Below are positions 55,971-64,000 of a stretch of 64,000 bases of DNA, in pieces. Numbering within the stretch: position 1 is the first letter of the stretch; every line of letters begins with the position of its first letter. The translations under genes were made by a program, and so were the position numbers. The notes beneath the pieces are model-generated. The model had not been told where the DNA came from, did not search any database, and saw nothing but the letters and a program-made list of their open reading frames with translations. The DNA comes from Bremia lactucae (taxonomy: Eukaryota > Oomycota > Peronosporomycetes > Peronosporales > Peronosporaceae): the NCBI RefSeq assembly GCF_004359215.1, contig NC_090620.1:3315492-3379491 (forward strand), written 5' to 3'.

Positions 55971-57092
55971 CTTGCAATTCCGTAGTCATCCCCCAGCGGC
56001 GACAATTAGTATAGAGAAGCTCATATTATCCAAAGTAGGGGTTCCCGCGCACAGACAGCACATCGTCCTTGCGTATTAGCGGTTGTGAGACGTCGATATT
56101 TGAACGATAAAGTTTAATGAACAAGGCAACAAAAAAACACAAAAAACAACGAAAGCTTTTCGGCGGTCTGAGAAGGGAGCTCAAATCCGTCGTCTCCTTG
56201 ATTCTTGGCAGTAAAAAGACCAAAGATCTTGATGGAGCTATTGAAGAATCAGTCGGCAGCTGCGAGATCTAGATCTAAGTATCTTGGACGATACCGTTGG
56301 CGCCTAAGAAACCGCGCCCATTCAACCGCCAATACAAAAGCGGCATTTGGAAATATTTCTACATCGTTCCCGCAGTATTAGAACCGGTATCCAGGTACCG
56401 AATTGATCTGACCCGAACCACGAGCCAATAAAGCAAAGTGATAGTCGCATTTTTCTCGCTCTGTCGCGTAGAAGTTGGCTTACTTAACTCGCCTTACATT
56501 TTTGAAACCATTGACTCTTAGATAATACGTCGATAAATTCAGTTCGACGATCAGTAATACATTTAAAAAGACGGGTCAGTATAGAAACGTGCGGATCAGG
56601 TGAGCGTGCCATTTCTAAAGCTGTCTCCACTTTGTTGCCGCTCGTCAGAAACTTCCTCTCACGTCGACGGCAACAACCTTTTTAGCAGCCCAGAAGATCG
56701 ATGCCCGGGCATTTAATTAACTGGAGTCAAAAATAGTCCCCAAACCGCGCGAAGCCAATATTATATTTGCCTTACTTAGAACGTCCACTAACTTTCGCAA
56801 TTATTTCACGAGCTAAACAGTATCAAAACACGATATGGCCATGACAGCGTGACGTCGCCGTGTCATGCTTCGTTTGGCCAAAACCGAACCACTATTCCGT
56901 TGCGAATTCGAAATTTTTGAAAAACGTGCGATTTCCTATCAAAATGCCTCTTCGCACACATCCGGTGTGTGTGTTTTTTCCCTCGCAAAAAGCGATAGCA
57001 GGTTTGCAAGTGTTTCTTACTCAAACCGCTTTAATCATCTTCATTCCGCAAGAAGCTCCGTCCGCGACACACTTGGTCTCGTTATTATTGCC
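55971..57092. other. intergenic stretch, possible further gene remnants
   Basis: No intact frame is supported. On the plus strand 56,130-56,270 reads a basic helical piece (QRKLFGGLRRELKSVVSL) followed by stops, perhaps part of another remnant. The last 230 bp before 57,093 are open in frame with the next gene but look like untranslated leader. Confidence 0.45.
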
Positions 57093-57821
57093 ATGAGTTT
57101 GAATGACCACCACGAGGACTTGAGCGACGGTGAACATGAGGAGCTGCTGTTTCCCGTCGAGGATTTGGAGGTCGTCCATTCGCCGCGCTTGCACAGCAAA
57201 CGCTCGCACGTCTTTTACTCGATTGATGGTGTGGATATTGAGCGTCCAGGCAATCCCATGGCAGCAATTCTCGAGCATCGTGAAGCAATTGATCGCAAAA
57301 AACGTGAAAGGGACGAAGAAGTAGACGAATTCAATCCTGACGGCGCGGAGGAGTCTCCTATTGCAACTCGTGTTTTTAGTCACAAGTGCAAACGCAAGAC
57401 ATTGGAGTTGCCAACTGCTCCAGCGCGCGTGATTCGACCCGTCGCCAAGAGGTTTAAAGCGTATGGCTTTGATCGTTCAATTACCGCTCCGGCATGTTTC
57501 ATTGACAAACGATTGCGCTACGAAACAACGGAAGAAGCGAAATTGGAGCTTGAGAAAGAAGATCTCGATCTACCGCTTCGAGCAGCGTCAATTGCCGTTC
57601 CGGATAGTTTCCAGCCAATTCTTTGGCCTGGTGATGCTGCTCTTTCCCACAAGTTTGGTAAGGATCGAAGCCATTCGTGCAGCTCGTCGTCATCTTCGAA
57701 ATCGTGGGCTAGCGGTCTAGGACTCTTTTGCCGTCGCAGTCTTGACGTCTCGTCGCCGCTTCGTGTACGCTTGAACGATCTTGTGTTGCACTCGACAGCA
57801 GGAAGTTATACTGGCTCGTGA
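57093..57821 (+). CDS. hypothetical acidic/serine-rich protein (242 aa)
   Basis: A single exon. The ATG at 57,093 (MSLNDHHEDLSDGEHEELLF) was chosen because the N-terminal acidic segment begins there. An in-frame ATG at 56,865 would add 76 residues of leader-like sequence. Residues 85-130 include basic KKRERDEE and KCKRKTLEL, which could act as a nuclear signal. Near residue 190 is a Ser run, and the C-terminus has SSPLRVRLNDLVLHST. No known domain, signal peptide or membrane segment is seen. Convergent with PLAA. Function unknown. Confidence 0.65.
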   Translation: MSLNDHHEDLSDGEHEELLFPVEDLEVVHSPRLHSKRSHVFYSIDGVDIERPGNPMAAILEHREAIDRKKRERDEEVDEFNPDGAEESPIATRVFSHKCKRKTLELPTAPARVIRPVAKRFKAYGFDRSITAPACFIDKRLRYETTEEAKLELEKEDLDLPLRAASIAVPDSFQPILWPGDAALSHKFGKDRSHSCSSSSSSKSWASGLGLFCRRSLDVSSPLRVRLNDLVLHSTAGSYTGS

Positions 57822-58147
57822 CGTCGGCATTAAGCTTGCCATCAAGGCAACGATGTCACTCCTTCCGTCCTCCGAAAAAAACAACAAAAAAACAGTCCCC
57901 ACCTTCCTCGCCATGGGTTTTAAACTATAAAAAACAACCGGCACGCAAGTGGAGTTGACCCACCCCTAGTCAACACACAACCCCTTAGCAACAAGACCCC
58001 CCCTACCCACTTTAATAACGTAGTGACCATTTAGTAAAAAAATATTTATTTGAGCAAGTAAAATCCAAAAACTCAAGTAGTCGCCATCATTCCATTGCTT
58101 TGTAGCCATTTTTCCATCGTTCTGTAGCCCTTCTTCCCACTCTTTCT
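57822..58147. other. convergent intergenic region (326 bp)
   Basis: AT- and C-rich spacer between the hypothetical gene and the PLAA stop codon; no gene is seen. Confidence 0.7.
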
Positions 58148-60852
58148 CTAGTCTACTACTTGTTGCAATTCCAAGAGACATTCCTGCACGACTTTAGACG
58201 TCACGGCACTCGCTTTAGAAGCCACAAAGAGTTCAACGTGAATCTTTGCCATTTTCTTAAACTCATCATCGCCACAACTTGCCTACATAAGAAACAAACA
58301 CCATCACCTCTTCATTCCAAAGATTCACCAAAAAATATAAAAAACACCTACAAGCGTCCCAATTGTCACAAGCAACCGCAACAACGTATCGTTTCCAAGT
58401 TCTTCCACCGTATACGACCCATTCAACAAATCCGCTGCCAACGACATCACAACAATTGAATCCGCGAGTGTAAATGCTTCTTTACACGTCCAAATAGCTC
58501 GAGCAAAGCTATCCAAGTCAATCCAACACATCAACTCGTTATCAAAAAAACAACAACCAAGTACCATCCTACGTACTTGAGCAGCACTGTTGAAAAACTG
58601 AGCGCCACGAGTTTGTGAGGATACGTCAAAAACGACGGCAATGCCTTCAACACGTCCGTCTTGTAAGCAACAAGAACCGCTCGTGCTTTGTCGTACAAAA
58701 ACAAATTGGCCAGTACGCGTAACACGAGCATTCGTGTCGTCATTGAATTGCCTAACTCGAAAGGTCCATTTTCAGCTCCCAACTGCAAAAGTCTCGATAG
58801 CAAACATGTCAATCGAGCTTCACCAATCGCTTCGGGTCCATGGGGATGCACCAACACCAGTCGAATGAGATCAAGCATTGGAAACGCGTACTTTACTGGC
58901 CATTGCTCAAGAGCACGTATCAATGTTGTTATTCCGGACGCTCCAAACGTGCTCGAGTGATAAAATGCCGTGTCTTGCACGGTATGAATTATCGCATCAA
59001 GTGCGAGCAATTGCGAATCGGTCAATGCTTCTGGAGCCTACAAATGGAAACAATTAATTCATGCATGTATTGCAACGTATAGTTGCTACCTGTGTCTCCT
59101 TCATTGCAGCATTAAATTGACGCAACGTGCTCATGAGCTTGGTAATCTTGGTCGTTTCAAACGTATTATATCCAGACTACACACAGACATCTTAACATGT
59201 AATCAAGTCGTAACGATTCAAGCGTATTGAAGACGTACGACTGGAAAATACTGGAAGGAATTCGTTTCTTGTAATGTTCTTGGACCTTGATCCGTCACTT
59301 CCGTGTCTAGCATTAAAGGACGAGATTCCTTGACACGTTGCGTAATAAACTCGGCAATCTCACCAAGATACGTTTGACTCAATTGATGCTTATCAATAAA
59401 TGCTTGGGCAATTGTAAACGGATTTTGACCTTGATTAAATCCAATTTCAAGTTTCTGAAGGCCTCCCGGTAACTCAATTTCCACGGGAATCACCATATCA
59501 AACGCCTCATTTTCCACCACGCCACCTTCTCCTCTTGTTCCAGTCACTTCGCCAATCTACAACAATAAAGCTCGTAATGTCCTTCTTCGCATTCTACAAA
59601 TACAGCTGAATGATGACGTACATCAATCCACGTAGAGGATGGCTGACTCCATTGACAAGCCCACGCCGTGTTTCCACGTCGAAACATTTGAATCTGACCA
59701 TCGGAAGTTCCAGGCTTCTCTCCTCGGTCTTCATACGCACTTAACGCTTCAATTTCAACGCCATTGGGACCACGAAGTTTCACCATTTGTGCTTCTTTTA
59801 CTGCAGTTTCCAACGATCTCTTGGCGATTGAATTCATACGTTCAGCTTGAGTAGTAAACACACGCACGACGTGATCGTCGCAGCCTGTGAGAAAGTCCCC
59901 ATTTGGCAATGACGTGACGCACCAGAGTCCTCCAGGGTGCTCAATTGTCTGCAGTAACGCACCGTCTTGGGCCCATACACGTGCCGTGGCATCTTCACTT
60001 GCAGACACAAGCAATCCATTAGGAAGCACACAAATTCCAAGCACAAACCCAGGTTTTCCTTCGGCATTTCGTGGATGTACCATGGTCGCAAGCACAGTGC
60101 CAGTATTTGTCCGAAGTTTAATCGATCCATCGTTTGAGCAGCTTAGAAACCCAATAGTATGCACAAGAGCAAGTTGACGGATGGGACCTGCGTGGTCGGC
60201 TATGGTTTTAAGCAACGAGAACGTCTTGGCGTCCCAGAATCGAAGCTTAAAGTCGACAATAGTATTGCCTACTTGCTGACCTGTTGAACCAGTAACAATG
60301 GAGCCATTAGGGAGTCCGAGAACGCACACACCGTTCTCGTGACCGCGGAAGATGTGGAGACACTCGAACGTTTCGAGGCTCCAAACGCGAGCTGTGCCAT
60401 CCCAACTACCTGAGAGGAGCTGTTTTTGATCATAGGATACTGCAAGTGAAATGACGCCGCCGTCGTGGCCTTGAAGCAGGCCGTAGCGCTGAAATTGCGC
60501 ATCAAATAAGCGAATGTGCTTGTCCATACTGCCTGTTGCAAAGCCACCGCTTCCAAGCGCGACACTAGCGGTGATCCAGTGTTCATGCTCGTAAATGGAT
60601 GCGCTTTCCATGACAACAAACGAAGAGCTGGTGTCGCGTTGCCAGACACGCACGGTGGAGTCCATGGCGCCGGTCACGACGAGATCGTTGGAAAGGGACG
60701 TAATACACCGCACCTAGAGGAGAACAATGGAAGAGATAAGTATGGATTTATACATAAGATCATGGAGAACAAGATGCATGGTATAGAAGGAGGAAACTCA
60801 CCGCGCCGTTGTGTCCACGAAGCTCGCAATTGACGTCATAGGTCTTGGCCAT
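58148..60852 (-). CDS. PLAA: Doa1/PLAA-type ubiquitin-binding WD40 protein (766 aa)
   Basis: Seven exons: 60,852-60,802, 60,713-59,622, 59,556-59,239, 59,176-59,090, 59,037-58,577, 58,508-58,352 and 58,282-58,148; all introns are GT-AG and in frame. Residues 1-300 form WD40 repeats (GHNGAVRCITSLSNDLVVTG, LLSGSWDGTARVWSLETF, LVSASEDATARVW). Then comes W-x-CQWSQPSSTWID joined to IGEVTGTRGEGG, the start of the PFU ubiquitin-binding domain (to about 485; FIDKHQLSQTYLGEIAEFI). The rest is a PUL armadillo-like domain (LDLIRLVLVHP, VLRVLANLFLYD, LLRLLVTIGTL) that binds Cdc48/p97. The protein helps p97 in ubiquitin recycling and degradation. Length is close to human PLAA (795). Exon joins match family alignment. 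Confidence 0.93.
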
Positions 60853-61564
60853 TTCGAGAAGAAGGATTTGAATTTAGGGACGCAAAATTGCGCTTTCGGA
60901 CTTTTTTACAATACTTTTGTTAGCATTACAGTTGGTTAATAAACGTTTTTGACAATATTTTGACATGAAAGATACTTTATGTTGACAATATTATATACAT
61001 TCGGCAACGAGAAATACAATACTATAACCTGTAAGGGGAATAAAGGATAAAATCTCAAACTTTTAATAATTCTACTTAGAATTTCCATACTAGACGCGCG
61101 AATGGGCGGTGAGAAGTGAACATAATACACATTTTTAGAGTAATATTCCAAGTCATTTTAAGAAGATTACAATACGTGGGAGCTTACTTATATTAATATA
61201 GGTTTACTTCTCCCCTATTTGAAGCCTTCTTAGTGTTGATATCTAATTGCTAAGAAGTTTAAAGAGCTCTAAAAACCTTTCTCTGCACGTTTAAGTGTGG
61301 ATCATTCGGAGTCAGTGTAAGTCGGCTAAAACAAGGATCCTCATTGTACAAAACGCAGCCCTGTAATCTATCTTTTTAGTCTTCACAACTCCGTTTTCGC
61401 CGCAAAATTTCCTTTTGCCGAAGCCCTATAGGACTATATGTACTTTTGGAAAGTCTGCCCTCAAGGTCTCTCTTGACTTATTGAGTGGCTGCAAGGGCTG
61501 ACGTTAATGTTGTGGCTCACTAAGTCACGAGACATAGCAGCGATCGATTGATGTATATACAAAA
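60853..61564. other. upstream of PLAA; AT-rich, possible LTR relic
   Basis: The first 100 bp hold the PLAA promoter. Near 61,230-61,300 GCTAAGAAGTTT, CTCTAAAAACC and CTTTCTCTGCACGT resemble the inner part of a family B LTR on the plus strand. Otherwise nothing is recognised. Confidence 0.4.
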
Positions 61565-61960
61565 TGTAACGGGGCACCCTTTGCTAGTACTAGTCAACCT
61601 ACACTGATTGCAAAGAAGGTGGGGCGCCTCGACTACATCACGTACACGACGTGTAGAGGAAGGCTCTAAGTAGCTAAGAAGTCTTAGCTACTAAAGGTAA
61701 ATGATAAGGCCTTACAATGGAGAAAAGAAAAGCTGTATTTACATATCAAGTTCCTACGTAACGATCTTCTACATACTATTGACTTTAATATATTAATAAA
61801 TAACTATGTATGACACCTACTTGCGCACCGCACAATCGTGTCTTGTGACAACTGGCGGAGTTGATTTAAACTTTGATCAACCTATCAATAGAACTGATGA
61901 TTATTGCGTCAATATTACCAAATTTGGTAATATTGGAACTTTCAAGTCAAAATAAATAAA
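61565..61960 (-). repeat. solo LTR of family B
   Basis: On the plus strand it begins TGTAACGGGGCACCCTTTGC and shares with 18,026-18,430 the CTAGTCAACCTACACTGATT block, the AGCTAAGAAGTCTTAGCTAC block and the CAATATTACCAAATTTGG end. No gag lies next to it. The right edge is approximate. Confidence 0.75.
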
Positions 61961-62605
61961 GATAATGTTTTTGTACTGCTTACTTATTTTGTCTCATAGA
62001 AAATAATATTATTAATTTCTCTTATAGAAAAATAAGTATTGACAGTAACGACTGTCGTCTCGTACCGCAGCCCCAGCCTGCGAGCCTTCGAGATCTCCAC
62101 CCTCCTCGTCTCCATTCTTCCGGTTTCCAACATTACGCAGTTCGCGCAATGCCTATCGTTCTTCGTGTGCATGCCCGTCAATCACCACATATGCCCCCTC
62201 CAAGGCGTTGTAAGCCATTTCTTGTGGAGGCGCAAGGGCGTCCATTGTAGTGCTGGCGAAACTGATCGCAGATGAAATAATTAACGACCCAAAGCAAACA
62301 AGCCAGATTAAAGATGATTATCAACTTGGAAATGAGCTAGTATTGTAGAGTTATATCAAACCGAGGGGATTTTACCAAAAACTAACGATTCCCAATAATT
62401 AAAAATGTCAAATTTATTTAATTCCGAGAAATGCTTCCATCACAGCGTTAGTCCAGGCTGACACCACGTTTCTTGCATCGTTTTTTAGGTTTCATTAAAG
62501 ACCGATGAATTGAGAAATCTGTTTTTTTTTTTTGGTTTTATCAGTTGCGCAGTCCGTGGCGCAGTTCTTTGCAGTCGCGCTGGCACTCGTAAATAGAATC
62601 GTATC
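61961..62605. other. non-coding spacer
   Basis: AT-rich, with a T11 run at 62,522-62,532. No supported gene. It may include the end of the hAT-like element. Confidence 0.45.
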
Positions 62606-64000
62606 ATGTCCGACTTAAGCGATGATGTCGTGCGTTTGTCTAGGCCAGTTTTTATAGTGGATGATTCGGTCGTTGAGGTGCAAGTCCCGGTCGTGGATGA
62701 ACCGCTACGAAGATAGGCCGGAGGCAGAGCATAGTATGGGGATACTTCACGAATATTGTGCAGCCGCAGAGCTCAAGGCAGCGGTGTGCAAAACTGCCGA
62801 CGTATTATCAATCATCACAAGAAGAGTGAGTCTGCGATAACCCATTTGAACAAGTGCTTTAGGTTTCGTCACGTCATAAACGGGCTCGAAATTTCAAAGC
62901 GCCCGGATTGGTTCGTATTTAACAAAACCCGGCGTCCATGCGGCGCAATGTTTTTAAGGTCATGTCGGTCTCTGCCTCATCTCATGGTCAGCGGCCCATC
63001 AAGGAGTATTTCTTACATTCGCTGTCGCAGTTGGAGAAGGAGAAGTTCCAGCTCTATATCTAATGGACTACTACGCCGCAGGGTCGTTTCTTTAGCGCAT
63101 TGAGGATGTTCATCTACAAGAAGCGATTTGCGTGGTGCTCCCGGACGAGAACATTATCCCGAACTTAAGAAGCTCGCAGGTGAATTATTAGACAGGTGCT
63201 AAGATTGGTTGGATGAAAATGTCGACATTCGCATACAAGGCGCTCATTTATGTCTGGTAACGGCTAGTCGAACATCAAGCGACCCTATTATCAACTATAT
63301 GATCACATCTCCTACAGTCTGCATTTTCCTCGAGTCAGTATCTACCGAAAAGCAAGGTCACAGCGCCGATGCGCTGTCAAACTTCTGTGGGGCGGTGGCT
63401 GACAATACTTCGGCTAATAAGAATGCTTGGCAACAGCTTAGCAAGGTGTTCTTATCGGGGTATTCCATGGATTGTTGTTCTTGTGGGCTGCATCTTTATG
63501 TGAAGGTTGTGTTCTCTGCGTCGAAAACCAGGAAGGCCAACGACAATGAGGCGACGTATCCCGTGGGATATCCATGTGTGGACATGCTCATTTTTATTTC
63601 CGCGTGCAAGGATCTGGCAAAGTTTTTCCACACTCATCATGTCGTGAAGGCACGCCTGCAGGAGGCGCAGAAAGCTGATTCCTAATGTTCCCTCGTTCGA
63701 ACCGCACCCCTCAATGGGGGACCATTCAAGCCGTATGTGCGTTGATGCTTGCATCAGAGCGCCTGATCAATAGGATCGTTAGCGCTCGCGAGACGGATGC
63801 ATAGAAGTCTGAGCGACAGAAAATCAAGGACCCCGTCGTGGCCCAATTTCAGAAGTTCTGCCGGATTTTCATACCTTCTCGGGCATGTTCGCTGCTGTCC
63901 ATGAATGAAAAGTCATCACTCAGCTGGAGCTTCTAAATTTGACGAAGCTCGCCGCTTCCCGCTTCCAATTTATGTATGGTCTAGTGCACGGTCTATTCTA
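62606..64000 (+). pseudogene. hAT-like transposase with BED finger (DUF659 type), decayed
   Basis: The frame starts MSDLSDDVVRLSRP at 62,606, then is broken. A BED-finger-like SIVWGYFTNIVQ lies near 62,735. A remnant near 63,062-63,180 reads MDYYAAG..RIEDVHLQEAI and VVLPDENIIPN. The longest frame, 63,209-63,685, has DIRIQGAHLCLVTASRTSSD, INYMITSPTVCIFLESV, DNTSANKNAWQQLSKVFLSG, SCGLHLYVKVVF and FFHTHHVVKARLQEAQ. This order is that of the DUF659/hAT transposase catalytic region; the usual W of the D-G-W block is missing. Sequence to the window end continues the domain in other frames. Terminal repeats were not found. Confidence 0.75.

Noticed and set aside
56865..57092. N-terminal extension of the hypothetical protein at 57,093
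   Set aside because: Open in frame, but the sequence looks like untranslated leader and the acidic conserved-looking part begins at the ATG 57,093. RNA data could reverse this.

Overview
This is nuclear DNA of an oomycete, most likely a downy mildew or Phytophthora relative (Peronosporaceae). Three things point there: two secreted effector-like genes with an RxLR/EER-type leader, several Ty3/gypsy chromovirus families, and intron-poor housekeeping genes with short introns (44-231 bp). The species cannot be named from sequence alone. The window falls into two halves. Bases 1 to about 41,000 are a mosaic of decayed transposons holding only two effector-like genes. Bases 41,361-60,852 are a compact island of eight host genes. 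Beyond 60,853 the sequence returns to repeats.

Repeat half. Five sets of LTR elements can be told apart. Family A has three partial copies: 1-3995 on the minus strand, 27,274-31,250 on the plus strand, and 32,352-36,000 on the minus strand. A relative (E) lies at 36,090-41,035. Family B is present as LTR and gag fragments, including a solo LTR near 61,565. Family C (6603-16,650, minus strand) is nearly complete: 5' LTR, gag, protease, RT, RNase H, integrase, chromodomain, polypurine tract and 3' LTR. It was inserted into a family B LTR. A gag plus LTR of a fifth family (G, 22,785-24,014) abuts a decayed L1-like LINE (18,755-22,784). Family C contains a 2.38-kb near-identical duplication next to a 100-N gap, probably an assembly artefact.

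The most unusual signal lies between pol and the 3' LTR of two different chromovirus families (C and A). In each there is a long, degraded open frame on the opposite strand. It starts just inside the 3' LTR/polypurine tract, runs antisense through the chromodomain region, and ends with a coiled-coil-like segment. This suggests an extra antisense gene carried by these elements.

The effector-like genes (4605-4943 and 25,645-26,709) share an almost identical signal peptide and leader and about 200 bp of upstream sequence. Their C-terminal parts differ. The RxLR position reads P-K/R-L-R and the EER position reads D-T-E-N-R.

Gene island, in order: an importin-alpha-like ARM protein with no recognisable IBB and an extra zinc finger (+); ribosomal protein eS27 (-); GLE1 mRNA-export factor (+); methylmalonate-semialdehyde dehydrogenase (-); a mitochondrial-type protein of eight helicase-associated repeats (+); a FYVE-GAF protein (-); a 4-kb spacer with a decayed coiled-coil gene (-); an unknown acidic/serine-rich protein (+); and the Doa1/PLAA ubiquitin-binding protein (-). 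Two head-to-head pairs share 214-240 bp promoters. Exon structures were derived by hand from GT-AG sites, frame continuity and family alignment. The right edge holds a solo LTR and a decayed hAT-like transposase.
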